A stretch of DNA of 64,000 nucleotides from positions 12,496,125 through 12,560,124 of the forward strand of contig NC_059412.1 in the NCBI RefSeq assembly GCF_905220565.1, written 5' to 3'. The notes below the pieces were generated by a model, which saw only the letters and a list, made by a program, of their open reading frames with translations, ran no database searches and had not been told where the DNA came from. The translations under genes and the position numbers were made by a program. Position 1 is the first letter of the stretch. Every line of letters starts with the position of its first letter. Shown here piece by piece: positions 9,163 through 20,782 of this stretch. Origin of the DNA: Melitaea cinxia (Eukaryota; Arthropoda; Insecta; Lepidoptera; Nymphalidae).

Positions 9163-12100
9163 AAAATGTAATAAGAAGAGATATGGTTTAAAAAATTGGT
9201 CATATTTTTTTATTTTAAAATATAAAATATCAGCTCAATTCTGAATCTGGAAGCGGAGAAAAATGAGAAAGATAGTTTTTGCCAAATTAATTGGATATCG
9301 ATTCAACTATAATCGATTACAAAATTCAAAAATAAACTGCTTGCACTAGTTTATTAACTAAAAGTATATAGATGCATAATTGAAGTTTTAAAAAATAAAG
9401 TGTATTTAAATAAAGCTACTTACGTTAATAGCGAAAATATCAATTAATATCTGATAAACCAAAATGATAATCGATATCGTATTGATTTAAAATAACATCA
9501 TATTTTTAATGACAGCTGACTGACAACTCCTCCCGTGTCCGACTCCCGTTACTCGTTTGCTGTATTCCGATGCGTTCTGAGTGTTTTTCCTATTGTTTTC
9601 TATTTTCAACGACCACCGCTTTGTTAATTACGGATTTCGACCCTGCCTCCATTGAACGACCCTTGCTTTCACACTGGACACTGAAGATTGCTTACGTATT
9701 TGACTTAGATTTTTCTTTTGGATTTTTCTACCGACTTGATTGAATATACTTCAAAGCATGGATCGCTGTATAAATTGTGGGATAGCAACTAATCACTGCA
9801 ATAATCTAAGCCTAAGACGCTTAGATGATGAAACAATTTTGTCAGTGATACAGCAGTGGCTTGCACATAAGTCTGTAAGTATATAAAACCTATTACCTAT
9901 CTAACCAAATGGCAGGCTTATAATATATATAATTATAACTTTTGTAAAATGTTTAATTTTAAAATAATGTCATTGCACACTCAGTCATTCATTATTATTG
10001 AAATGGGTTAATAATATTATTGTATTTGTGAGGATTTAAAACATTTTGCAATTTTTAGGTAAATAGTAATGACTATATTTGCAATGCATGCTGGGACTTG
10101 GCTCAGAGCCCAGATGTTGATGTCCAAAGAAGACTACTTGGCCACCGTAATGTCTGCATCCGCTGTGGGCACTCTCTTGCAACAAAAACCAGTCATCTTC
10201 TACATAGCGATTCAACCCGTGAATCCAGAATTTATAATGTCATACTGGAGTGGATTATACCATTACCTGTAAGTAGTAGCAATTTAAATGTTGTTCACTG
10301 CAAGTCATAAAATATTTGGGTACTACTTCTCCGTTAGAGGGGCCTAAAAGTGAGCCATGAGTTACAAAGTTGGGTCTGCTGGCACGCTATACTCTCTGGC
10401 TGAACTTAAGATTAGCTTAACATGGCCTAACCTTATATGACTCCAAATGATGTTGCAAAGTTCAACAATGTGTCTTTGCCAATATTTTAAATACACAGAG
10501 AAGTTCCATTGAATGTTTATGTACGCTAAAATAAAATAAAACTCATATCTGGTGAAATTATTTTGTCATAAGCCATAGAACAATTATTATCATTGTTTGT
10601 ATTGTATTTTCTGTAAGCACAAACAGATTAATGAAGTTAGGTAGGTACTAACCACAAAATGACTGAAATTATAAACTACAATATGAAAATAGCCATGAGG
10701 AATCGTAATACCACAGTAATGGACTCATGATACTACTATTATTATCAATTATATATATATATATATATATATATATTAACAAACATACATGTTAACATGT
10801 TGATTACATTAAATTCACATTATTCACACAATTTTTAATATTTAAACTAATTAAAATAATAAGGTGGGCTTAACCAGGTATTTAATAAATAGCCAATAAG
10901 GCTAGCACAGCAATATATATAATTATATTATAAACAAACTTATTAATGTGTAAATAAAAGGTATAGATAAAGAGATAAAGCTTGTAGATGTAGGTAATAA
11001 TAAAAAAAAAAAAAAACAAATTAATTATCTTAATAAACTCCAATTTTAATTAAGTATGTTTGTTACAGATAGAAGCAGGAAGTCGTGTGTGTCATGGTTG
11101 TTGGGTGGCTGCAGACAGAGCTGCTGTTCACATGGTCTCAGGCCCGTCTTGTTCATCTCAACAAGACAGGTCTCAAGAAGACAATCCTGCTACTGTGTCC
11201 CCCAATGATGAAGTTAGAGGCAACCAACAAGAACCTACTATTGTATTGCCAGAATACATGAGAGCTTCTGAAACTGAAAGTAGATGCTTTATCGAAAGAT
11301 GCCACAGAACAGACAGATACAGGGTTCCACTTTCTACTAGAAAAATGTTGCTTAATCAATATAAATATTACATACCTGAAAATAACCGTCTTTGTGGTCA
11401 ACATTTGATTATCGAAGCATGGGATTTTCTTGACAGTTTAAGGTCCAATTATGTACAGTCTTTTACTGCAAAACACATTCAAGACATGATGTCTTTAAAA
11501 GAAGTTTTAGATGGTAGATTACTTCATTTTGAAAATATAAATGATATGGAAGACCATATTGTACATACATGGACTGGATTGAATAAAGCTCAGTTCCATC
11601 AGATGTGGACTGAAGTTCCTCAGTTGTTAGAAATTCCAAATGCAACATTAGCTTTGGCTGCTTATCTTATGAAACTCAGAACTGGCGATTCCACTGAAAG
11701 ATTGGCAATTTTGCTAAAAGTGAGTAGGCGAAGTGTAGAAAAGTGGTTACAAAATGTAAGAGAATTACTCACAGAGTATTTTGTACCAGCCAATCTAGGT
11801 TTAAATCATATAAACAGGCAACAAATAATAGATAGAAATCTAACAATACCCAACTCACTGTTTGGAAGCTTTGAGGGTGTTGAAAAGCCAGTAGTAATTT
11901 TTGATGGCACCTATTGTTATGTAGAAAAAAGTTCTAATTATTTGTATCAAAAAAAATCATATAGCATGCACAAATATAGAAATCTTTTAAAACCATTTTT
12001 AATTGTGTGTACTGATGGCCATATTATTGATGTTTTGGGCCCATACCCAGCTACAACATCTGATGCTGACATCATGAAAAACGAATTTTCAAATGGAAGA

Positions 12101-13323
12101 CCTTTGCAAGAATATTTCCAACGAGGTGATGCATTTATATTAGATAGAGGCTTTCGTGATTCACTACCTTTGTTGCACCAATGTGGATATAGGACATATG
12201 TGCCTGCTTCGTTGGAGGAGGGTGAAAGACAGCTATCAACTAGCAAGGCCAATAAATCTAGAGCAGTCACCATTTGTCGTTGGGTTATTGAAATTGTTAA
12301 TGGAAGATTTAAACGTGATTTTAAATTATTTCGCCAAAATTATTTCAATAAATCCAGTAAAACTTTCATGAAAGATTTTGAGGTGGCTGCTGCCCTTTTA
12401 AATAAGTTTCACCCTCCTATAGTTGATCGTGTAGATGCTGGGGAAATAATACAAGAAATAGATAAATATATGAATACAGAAAATGTATTAGCTGATTTTA
12501 TTATAACAAATAATTATAACAGGCATCAAGCTAATTTTGAAAGTATCACAATACATAATGATAATTTAAATGATTTCCCACAGCTCTCCGATAGTGAGCT
12601 TATACTTATTTCTTTAGGAACATACCAAATAAAGCAGGCACGTTCCTATTATGGTGAACATATTAGAGGAAATGATGGTTTTATCATAGAAGTGTGCAGG
12701 GAGGTCAGCCGCAGCCTTATTCGAGAGCTGTCGGCCTCAAGTACTTCGTGGTTACTTAGGGGTCGCATACAATCCCGACATATAAGTCGAAAAACTTATT
12801 TTGTTTATATTTTAATCGACAGCTCTCGTAGAGGAAGGGAAGCAATTCTTACGTATTACTGCAACTGCATTGTAGGCAGACGAACTGTTGGCTGCTGCGC
12901 TCATATAATGTGTATTATATGGTATTTAAGCTGGGCTAGGTACCAGGAAAATATAGTTCCACCTGCACAATTTCTTGATGACATTTTAATAATAATAGAA
13001 GACGAATAAAATATGAAATAAATTCAAAGGCTTTTTTTTTTATTCTGGACTCCTTTTCGATAAATCCATTCCTGATATTTATTTATGGTTTCAAGTTAGT
13101 GATATTTGTAATGAGTTTTCAAACATTCTTCACTAAATATAATAAATATTATTGCTTTAAGAACTTAGTGATCGAGGTTTTTTATAGACATTGTAACATA
13201 ACCTCACTTTTACAAAAAGTCTAATAACTCCACTCTCAGATAGCCAAAATATAGATAATTTTCAGCGAAGGATCAATAAGCCTAAATGCATTAATTGATA
13301 CTATTTTCATTTCATTACATTTT
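9163..13323 (+). mobile_element. DNA transposon with DDE/SWIM transposase, inserted at the gag/pol junction of the gypsy
   Basis: The element begins AAAATGTAAT (9163) and ends ATTACATTTT (13323), a perfect 10-bp terminal inverted repeat, and is flanked on both sides by GGCC (9159-9162 and 13324-13327), the likely 4-bp target duplication. Inside is one three-exon plus-strand gene (9758-13009). Flanking non-coding DNA is AT-rich and has a (TA)n run at about 10749-10775 in intron 2. The transposase resembles the DDE_Tnp_4 group (IS5/Harbinger-like fold), but the 4-bp GGCC duplication does not fit Harbinger (TWA), so the superfamily is open. Confidence 0.7.
9758..13009 (+). CDS. DDE transposase with N-terminal Cys clusters and C-terminal SWIM zinc finger, three exons
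   Basis: I read exons 9758-9874, 10059-10268 and 11069-13009, all joined in phase 0 with GTAAGT donors and AG acceptors, giving about 755 residues. Exon 1 starts MDRCINCGIATNHC, exon 2 carries CNACWDLA and CIRCGHSL, and exon 3 opens with CHGCWVAA; together they look like an N-terminal zinc-binding region. Then come a helical region, an HTH-like STERLAILLKVSRRSVEKWL, and a DDE_Tnp_4-type catalytic core: VVIFDGTYCYVE (first D), GDAFILDRGFRDSLP (second D) and CRWVIEIVNGRFKRDFKLF (E). The tail has a SWIM pattern, CNCIVGRRTVGCCAHIMC, a zinc-binding fold found in DNA-binding proteins. No stop or frameshift is seen, so the gene may still be functional. Confidence 0.82.
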
Positions 13324-13340
13324 GGCCCAAAAATGTATGG
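13324..13340 (+). promoter_or_regulatory. Right half of an interrupted gag/pol frameshift signal (CCCAAAA)
   Basis: Gag (ending at 9162) and pol (frame of 13332 onward) are in different frames once the 4.16-kb insert and one GGCC are disregarded: pol lies in the -1 frame relative to gag. At this junction the gypsy would have carried the heptamer C-CCA-AAA in the correct phase for -1 slippage (X-XXY-YYZ). Minus-one frameshifting between gag and pol is known for Ty3/gypsy elements. The inserted transposon splits the heptamer. This is inference from frame arithmetic and depends on the GGCC duplication being right. Confidence 0.5.
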
Positions 13341-16300
13341 AATCGTAGCATTCTCCTTTATGAAATACATAAAATATTTTACAAAAATAACATACAAAAT
13401 GATAAATTTAATATTACATTACAACTGAACGGGAAATTACATACACTAGAACTAGATACAGGTGCAGCAGTCACTACATGCTCTGTACAATATTATAAAG
13501 AAAATTTCAGTAATCTTAAATTAGAAACTACACCAATTAAATTAAAAACTTACACAGGAGAAATACTTTACCCACGGGGAACCTGTAATGTAAACATCAA
13601 ATATAAAAATACAGAAGTCATAGGAAGAATCTTTGTTATTGATAGAAAAGTTGATCCTGTATTGGGAAGAGAATGGATTAGGAAATTAAACTTACAATTT
13701 GACATAAATTCACTACAAAAAGAAGAAAATGATATTACAGAAAAAGAGTTTACTGAGAAATTGAAAAAAATTATACAAGAATACAAAGAACTATTTTCTG
13801 AAGAAATAGGAGAAATTAAAGATTATCAAGCAGTATTTAAATTGAAAGAAGGTGCAGTTCCAGTCTTTTTAAAACCACGTCCAGTACCATTCGCTTTGAA
13901 GGATCAGGTGGAAGCAGAAATAGACAGATTAGAAAAGGAAGGAATATTAGAAAAAGTCACATACTCACAGTGGGGAACACCAATTGTTCCTGTCTTGAAG
14001 CAAAATGGAAAAATGCGCTTATGTGCTGACTATCGTGCTACATTAAACAAAAATCTGGAAAATGACAACTACCCTATACCTCGTGTTGAAGAAATATTTT
14101 CAAAGTTAAGTGGAGGAAAATATTTTTGCACACTGGATATTAATCAAGCTTATTTGCATTTGAAGACTAATGAAGATACAGCAGAAATGCAAGCTATTAG
14201 TACATGCAAGGGTACATACAAGGTGAAAAGACTAATGTTCGGAGTGAAAATTGCACCAAATGTTTGGCAGAGATACATGGATCAAACACTTCAAGGAATG
14301 GAAGGTACAGTTTGTTTTTTTGACGACATTGCTTTACAAGGACGTACATTTATACAATTACTACAAAGAATTAGGAAGGTATTTGACAAATTAAAAGAAT
14401 GTGGACTACACTTAAACAGAGAGAAATGTCAGTTTTTTCAGAAATCAGTTACTTACCTAGGACATACAATAAATGAAAAAGGTCTACACCCTACAGAAGA
14501 TAAAGTAAATGATATAAAGAATAGTTCACGTCCAACAGATGTTTCTTCACTACGCACATTTTTGGGAATGATAAATTACTACCAACAATTTATACCTAAC
14601 TTAGCATCAAAACTAAATCCTTTATACAAATTATTACAAAAAGATACAAAATTTACTTGGTCAACATCATGTGAACAAGCATTTCAAGAACTGAAAAAAG
14701 AAATCTGCGGAGAAAAAGTACTTATACCATTTCATGAAAACTTACCTGTCACATTAGCCACTGATGCATCACCAACTGGATACGGAGCTGTGTTGTCACA
14801 TATTATGCCGGATAAATCAGAACGTCCAATAGCTTTCGCGTCAAGATCTCTTACAAAGGCAGAGAAAGGTTACAGCCAGTTAGATAAAGAAGCCGCAGCA
14901 TTAGTTTGGGGACTGAAGAAATTCTTTCAGTATTGTTACGGTAGAAAAATAATTCTCATAGTAGACAACCAACCATTAGCTAGAATTTTACACCCAGAGA
15001 AGGCTACACCTGCTACAACAGCCATACGACTTGTACATTATGCTAACTTTTTAGCTGGATTTGATTACCAGATAAAACTAAGGAAGACTGCAGAACATGC
15101 TAATGCCGACTATTTTTCAAGACTACAACATACAAATAAAAATGAAAAGAATGATACACTTACAGATGACGAAGCTTTCTACTTAAATCAGATTTCAGAA
15201 ATACCAGTTTCATTACAAGAGATAAGGGTAGCTACAGCTACTGACCCGGAACTACAGAAGTTATATATTGATATACAATCAGGACGAGAAGATAAAACTA
15301 GACTACATGAATTTTCATTGCAGAATAATTGTATATTTTATGGCATACGAATCGTCATACCTAAGAAACTACAACCTAAAATATTAGAAGAATTACATAC
15401 AGCGCACATGGGTATAGTTAAGATGAAGGCTTTAGCAAGAAGCTATGTGTGGTGGAAGAACATTGACATAGATATTGAAAATATGGTGAAACAATGCAAG
15501 AGATGCTGTTTGATGCGTAAAAACCCGACTAAGGTACCTGTACACAGCTGGGAATACCCTAAGGAACCGTGGAGTCGTATTCATATTGATTATGCCGGAC
15601 CATTCATGAACCAATATTTTCTTATGGTGGTAGATGCCTATACTAAATGGTTAGAAGTTATACCTACTAATTCTATGTCAGCTGCAACAACTATAAATAT
15701 TTTAAAGAAGTTATACACTACATTTGGTTTACCAATAACGCAAGTCTCGGATAATGGAAGACAATTTAGATCAGAAGAAATGCAAAAATTCTTAAAATAA
15801 AATGGAATTCAAGCTAAATTTACAGCACCATTTCATCCTTCTACCAATGGTCAAGTAGAAAGATATGTTCAAACTGTTAAAAATAAACTTAAAGCAATGA
15901 TAAATGAAGAGGGATCTATACAAGATAAATTACAAAGATTTTTAATGATGTATAGAAAAACACCTAACAATACTACAGGATTAAGCCCAGGTGAAATGAT
16001 GTTTAAAAGAATATACAGAACAAGAATTGACTTAGTAAAAAGACCACAGGAATTAAGAAACAACAGTAATGAAGAGATAATAGTAACCAAGGAATTTCAA
16101 AGAGGAGAGAAAGTTCAAATTCGAATGTATGACAGTAATAAATGGAAATTTGGTAACATAGTAAATAGAAAAGGAAAATTACATTATGAAGTGGAAGTAG
16201 ATGGAAGAATACACCAAAGACATGTAGATCAAATCATAAAGACATCATGCTTAGATAATAACTTTAGAATACCAGATACTTACCTGATTAAACCAAGAGA

Positions 16301-16595
16301 ATCAGTGGCAAATTTATATACACCAAAATTACCTGAAAAAGACCTATTACCTGGAAAGAACATACTACCTGGAAAAGACGTACTCCCTGGAAAAGACTTA
16401 CTACCTGAAAAAGACCTTACAACTACACATGCTAACGCTACAAGAAGGGAATCTATACCTTACACTGAAACCTCGGAAGTGGACAAGCCAGAGACACCTC
16501 AAGCAACTCCAGATATACCTCCTACTACACAGGCTGAAATTGAACCCCGTCGTAGTACCCGGATTCGACGACCACCAAACCGATTGAACTTCTAA
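13332..16595 (+). pseudogene. pol: Pol polyprotein: protease, reverse transcriptase, RNase H, integrase; one nonsense codon
   Basis: The frame is open upstream of 13662 and contains an aspartic protease (LELDTGAAVTTC, about 13446). Reverse transcriptase follows: MRLCADYRATLNKN, FCTLDINQAYLHL and the active site VCFFDDIALQG, where FFDD replaces the more usual YxDD. RNase H has LATDASPTGYGAVLSH. Integrase has an HHCC finger (HTAHMGIVKMK and CKRCCLM), then HIDYAGPF, VSDNGRQF and NGQVERYVQ for the D, D and E residues. A TAA at 15798-15800 interrupts integrase between the second D and the E; the same frame continues to 16595. The C-terminus carries tandem LPGKD/LPEKD units (about 16329-16420) and a basic end. 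The protein is inactive unless the stop is bypassed. Confidence 0.88.
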
Positions 16596-16603
16596 ATTAA
16601 ATA

Positions 16604-16614
16604 ACAAGGGAGAG
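16604..16614 (+). promoter_or_regulatory. Polypurine tract
   Basis: The purine run AAGGGAGAG directly precedes the 3' LTR (TGTTAG), the position of the plus-strand primer in LTR retrotransposons. It supports TGTTAG as the LTR start. Confidence 0.75.
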
Positions 16615-16803
16615 TGTTAGTAGACATCACTATTTGGTGTGACGTTCCGAGTTTGAGAAGCGGAAATAAACTAACTTGCTTTATGTCAAATAATTTAATA
16701 TGTCGGTTGATTCTGTACTTATTGCGTCAATTCCTGTTACAAATTATAATAAAATATTAGTAAATTATTTCTACATTATTATTTACATACTAGATACATA
16801 ATA
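16615..16803 (+). repeat. 3' LTR of the younger gypsy
   Basis: This is the second copy of the 189-bp repeat at 7804-7992, identical by eye. It contains AATAAACTAAC and AATAAAATATT, either of which could serve as polyadenylation signal. The outer flank (TTTTATCAATACC) belongs to the older minus-strand gypsy. Confidence 0.9.
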
Positions 16804-18480
16804 TTTTATCAATACCTTCATCTACTGTGCGGGATGGAATAAGGACGTCATCGATGTATGTCGCAGCAAAGGTCTCATTAGGGGGCAAAAGAGCTTTATT
16901 TTTATAGCACGTTGATACACTGAAGGTGTATTACGGAGACCAAAGGGCATGGAGAGTTATTCAAACTGTCCGTCGGGAGTAACAAAAGCGGTACGCTCGA
17001 TCGAGTCCTCGTTAAATGGTATCTGATAGAAACCGCTTGCCATATCTAATGACGTAAAATAGTGAGCTGCCACCAATCTCTGAAATTGATCCGATATCAA
17101 TGGTAGTGGGTAACGATCAGGCACCGTGTTACTGTTTAACTCCCGATAATCCACACACAAGCGTTCAGTTCCATCCGTTTTCTTTATCAATAGGATTGGA
17201 CTAGAAAAAAGGCGAACAGCTCTCGGGAATAATACCAGTGTACAGAAGTTCTTTAATTTTATTTCTGACTTCCTGATACTTCCCGGAACTAAGTATGTAC
17301 GGTCGTCGTTGAACCGTAACATAAAGATCGATTAGCCTAATAGATCCCTGATCGACAACAAAATAATCAGAATTTTTCTTAAGCTAAGAAATTAATGATT
17401 GTTTGTGTTCTATCGGTATGTCAGTATCAATTTTATTAAATTTACCTACTTCATACCTACATTACAAACTGACACAACAGTCACCTTCTTTAGTACAATT
17501 CGTGTCTCACATACTTCAACAGAAAGCCCTAAGTAAAGTAAAGCCCTACAAATCATTGTGTCAATCGAAATACAGTAGCCAGGCACAACGTAAAATAATA
17601 AACAAATCGGATAACCCTGCATTACTACAGTAGTGGAAATTTGGAGACTACTCTCAATATTCGTACTATCGATAACTATCAAAGTAACTATAGTATTTTG
17701 CATTTTGCTCAGGAATCTATTCACTTTACTGTCCTTAAGTAAAGAGCATTCAGAACCAGGATTGAAACAAACTGAAAACTTCTCACCCGTCTCTGTAGCA
17801 AAATAATCCGTAGCTGGCTTGATGGCGCAAACATCAACGCAACGCTCGATACGTCCTTCATTTGTAGTAACTTACTTTTTCGGGCTGTGCATTGCAATGT
17901 GGTCCTTTGTATAACAAAAATAGCAGGTAGGCGATGGCTTCTTTGCGGTTCCACCATCCTTGTTTGGCATTGTCACCTTTTTACCTGAAACCTCGGAACG
18001 CGAAATAGCATTAGTGTTTCGATTACCTTTGCTAAAACGCTCTTGAGACATTTGCTCAATTTTTCTACACATATAGCATCGCCTTGCTCGGCCTAACCGT
18101 GGTTTTTTTTGTATCACTAGGCAAGGTAGCTAAACTGTAACCGCAATGGCTATTTGTAATCTACTGTATTGCACCAAGTGCGTGCATCACTATCTTGTGA
18201 ATCTAGATTATATTAAGGGAAGATTATCTTTGAATCAGTAAAGTAACAGGTTGTTTTAAGGCACGAATTAATTCCTACATTTGGCGTTGCTACGCTTCGA
18301 ACAAAATTTTCCAATGATTATTATCACTAATATCATGAAAAATGTGACCTGCTTGCTCCTAGGACGTTTCGGTACATCCCACTTCTGATGAAGGAGCGCC
18401 GAGCGAATTCTCAGGATAGTCCGGACTCTCTTCATCATGGTTATGCTTAGCGGGTGCTCTCTCAGAATCGTCCATCATGG
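16804..18480 (-). pseudogene. Outer Ty3/gypsy gag, protease and RT N-terminal remnant
   Basis: Read right to left, a gag-like start (MDDSERAPAKHNHDEES, about 18477-18390) runs into a region with stops. It is followed by a basic segment with an imperfect zinc knuckle (CYFCYTKDHIAMHS, near 17900), a protease-like segment (FSVCFNPGSECSLL, near 17760, with N where the catalytic D is expected) and the RT start (FSSPILLIKKTDGTERLCVD, HYFTSLDMASGFYQIPF, 17215-17000). After frameshifts the active site ATYIDDVLIPS lies near 16850. The frame is broken at several places. The rest of RT is at 7243-7803, displaced by the younger element. This is an old, inactive copy on the opposite strand. Confidence 0.8.
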
Positions 18481-18832
18481 ATGTTGTTTACAAAGGTTTT
18501 AAAACAAATAATTATACCACCACGAAATATTATCGAACTAATGTTAATTGGCAAAATAATTTAAGAAACTGAATTTGAAAAGATTACAAAGAAACAAACT
18601 GATTTGGAGCTGATGGGTTTGCGAGTACATGTCATACGTCCGCTGTCAATCCAAAAAGTGACCAGCGACCGAACTGACACCTGACTGACAACTCCATCCG
18701 GTGTTTACCTGCTCCAAAATACAATAATCGTAATAAAGCACATAATTCGTTATTAACGTAAATAATTTCACATGGCAACAGTATTAATCAAATCAAAATT
18801 TAATTATTTCCTTTAAAATATATCACGCGCCG

Positions 18833-18837
<5 letters not shown>
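18384..18837. repeat. Long direct repeat, copy 2
   Basis: Identical by eye to 5501-5948 over the shared part. It overlaps the gag start of the outer gypsy on the minus strand and is followed at the right by a (TA)n tract. Confidence 0.8.

Positions 18838-18872
<35 letters not shown>
18835..18872. repeat. (TA)n microsatellite
   Basis: About 38 bases of alternating AT join the direct repeat to a LINE 3' fragment. Confidence 0.9.
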
Positions 18873-18875
<3 letters not shown>

Positions 18876-18998
18876 ACGGTCGGCAACGCGCTTGCGATGC
18901 TTCTGGTGTTGCAGGTGTCTATAAGCTACGATAATCGCTTACCGCTATTAGGTGAGCCGTACACTTGTTTGCCGACCTAGTGACATAAAAAAAAAACT
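18873..18998 (+). mobile_element. LINE 3' end with poly(A), lepidopteran type
   Basis: The segment GGTCGGCAACGCGCTTGCG...TTGCCGACCTAGTGACATAAAAAAAAAA looks like the 3' terminal part of a non-LTR retrotransposon family that I recall as very common in moths and butterflies. It is only about 120 bp, ends in a short A tail at 18988-18997 and has no coding part. The class is from memory of similar sequences and not proven here. Confidence 0.6.
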
Positions 18999-19004
18999 TG
19001 GCCA

Positions 19005-19870
19005 CTACCACCACCGTGTCCCCTTTCGGTGTGTGAAAGGACTGAATCTCGTCGTTCTGTCCCTCGTCCTCGACTGCGTCCCCGAAACCTGACGTGATGT
19101 TGTATGCAGTCTTATACCTTCCCGACATGTTTCCCCTGAGGACTTGCCGGGTGTCGTTATTATAAATGGCTGCTTCGGTTTCTTTGAGTTCCACCTCCAG
19201 CAACTTTTCATGGTTGTACTGGTAGGTCTACATGATTTTCTTGCATATAAACAGGCTTACCTCGCGATTAGCCTTTGTTATGGCCACGAACTCGATCAGC
19301 GCATTTTCCGCATGCTGTACGCTGGTCGAAGTCTGGCTGGTGTTACTTGCCCCATGTCGGCCCTCGTTCGAGTGGCTGATGGTGCTTGAGAGTACCGCTT
19401 TCATTCATTCGCAGTATTGCTTTCATTTGCAGCTCACTTGTTTCCGCCAATTTTGGGGAAAGATGAGATAGTCGTTTACCTCTTTTGGGGGACATGTTAG
19501 CCTGGACGAACTTTGCTATCGCCATCAGTCTGGGCTTCGCCTTTTGAGTGTTATCTTCGGGGTCGCGTCGTCCCTGCATTTTCTTTTTTGCCTCAGCCTT
19601 TTGTTGCAGTCGCTCCGAGCCACTGAGAGCAGTCTCTTCGAGAGTCGGCCATACAGGGAGTGAAAGTGGTTGTAATCTGGGCTTTAAGTACCCTAGATCC
19701 TCCCCTCTGTCCTCATAGGCTATGATTTGGTGGTATCTTGGCGCTAATAGGCAGCCGTATTTGTCCAATACGCCATCTCTATCGTAACCGACTCTCATAG
19801 AGTCCACACTGATTCATCCAGGGACACCCCTGGAAGAATCAGCGTGGATTCACCCAGCTGTAGTAGCCAC
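19005..19870 (-). pseudogene. Unclassified retroelement-like coding remnant, GC-richer than its neighbours
   Basis: The minus strand has a frame 19807-19343 (RYHQIIAYEDRGEDLGYLKP, then a Lys/Arg-rich stretch LQQKAEAKKKMQGRRDP), which ends and is followed by overlapping frames 19211-18919 containing LEVELKETEAAIYNND and NMSGRYKTAYNITSGFGD. The base composition and basic, helical character suggest an ORF1 or gag-like protein of a retroelement, broken by stops and frame changes. I do not recognise a specific family. A short hairpin, GATTCATCCAGGG with CCCTGGAAGAATC, lies at about 19810-19840. Confidence 0.4.
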
Positions 19871-20115
19871 GAGCTGGCCTGCGCAAAGGCTGACTTCTCC
19901 CCCCACTCGAACAGCACTATCGCTTTTTTGTGCAATCGCACCAGACGGCAGGTAGAGTAAAGAAGAAGCAGGTAGAGAATTTTATATATTATATTTTATA
20001 TATTAAGGCCGACGCGTCTAGCGCTGTGAGCTGACGCTGTAAGTGAGACTATCAGACTATAAAAGTTATAAAACTATAACTACTTATGCTATAAATAAAC
20101 TGCATTTTTACTTAC

Positions 20116-20499
20116 GTCTTGTTGTGTTACTGCATCCACATCACTCATTGTATTTCTACTAGGTCTTGCAAAGTTCTGGTCGTTCAAGAAATGAAGATGA
20201 TTGAAATACCACAAACTAGGTTTGTAACTGTGTTGAACTCTTAAAACTTCGAACTTTCAAAAGTTCTTTCTTGTAAACCGTACGCAACGCGTTAATTTTT
20301 TTTTACGACAGTGTTCCTATCTGCCGACGGATCAAACTCTTTGAACTTTTTAACTAGCTCCATATAAGCTAGGTCTTTTTTGTTCCTGTTGGAGTAATCT
20401 TTGCTCTTTACGAGCCACAAACAGGTAAAACTTCTATACAGTTCTATGAATTCAAGTAAAAACTCACGAGGTGTTTGTTTACTTGCATTTTCAGCCATG
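20116..20499 (-). pseudogene. MADF-domain exon of a truncated Harbinger-type accessory gene
   Basis: MADF domains are Myb/SANT-like DNA- or protein-binding modules, common as partners of insect Harbinger transposases. From an ATG at about 20499 the minus strand reads FLLEFIELYRSFTCLWLVKS and LAYMELVKKFKEFDPSADRN. After a short frame problem near 20300 (the first frame stops at 20292) comes the diagnostic YKPSLWYFNHLHFLNDQ. The exon ends in a GTAAGT donor at about 20116. Here the whole MADF is in one exon, unlike elements A to G, where it is split. To the right, about 20765-20782, GTAACACGGGTTTAAC may be an element terminus with TAA target. The left part of the element is missing. Confidence 0.65.
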
Positions 20500-20782
20500 A
20501 TTACTCTATAACACTCTGTCACGAAACAACCTTACAGCGTAAAAACAGATTGGACACTAAATGAAATCGAAGCGATAAATTGGTGCAACTGTTGCACGTT
20601 CCGACACGATACAATTCCGTTACGATTCCCAGAAATTGATGCCAGTCGGCTTCAACCATCCAATCCAACTTCAATCCCGATAAATCGCTACAATCTCCCG
20701 TTTACACACAAAAATAAATTGTAACAATCTGATCGCCACGATAAATTGCTACAACTTATTGTTGCGTGTAACACGGGTTTAA

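Larger units (their letters stand above)
7804..16803 (+). mobile_element. Younger Ty3/gypsy LTR retrotransposon, inserted in an older gypsy of opposite strand
   Basis: Two direct repeats of about 189 bp (7804-7992 and 16615-16803), starting TGTTAGTAGACATC and identical by eye, bracket gag, protease, reverse transcriptase, RNase H and integrase in that order on the plus strand. It interrupts the minus-strand pol of an older gypsy between the YIDD region of RT (about 16850) and the RT connection domain (about 7790). A 4.16-kb DNA transposon (9163-13323) sits inside it. Identical LTRs indicate recent insertion on the standard molecular-clock argument, yet integrase has a nonsense codon. No env-like frame is present. 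I could not define the flanking target duplication with confidence. Confidence 0.9.

Noticed and set aside
5501..18837. Calling the 448-bp direct repeats the LTRs of the outer gypsy
   Set aside because: They seem identical while the element is heavily decayed, and a gag-like start lies inside the repeat; kept as a direct repeat only.
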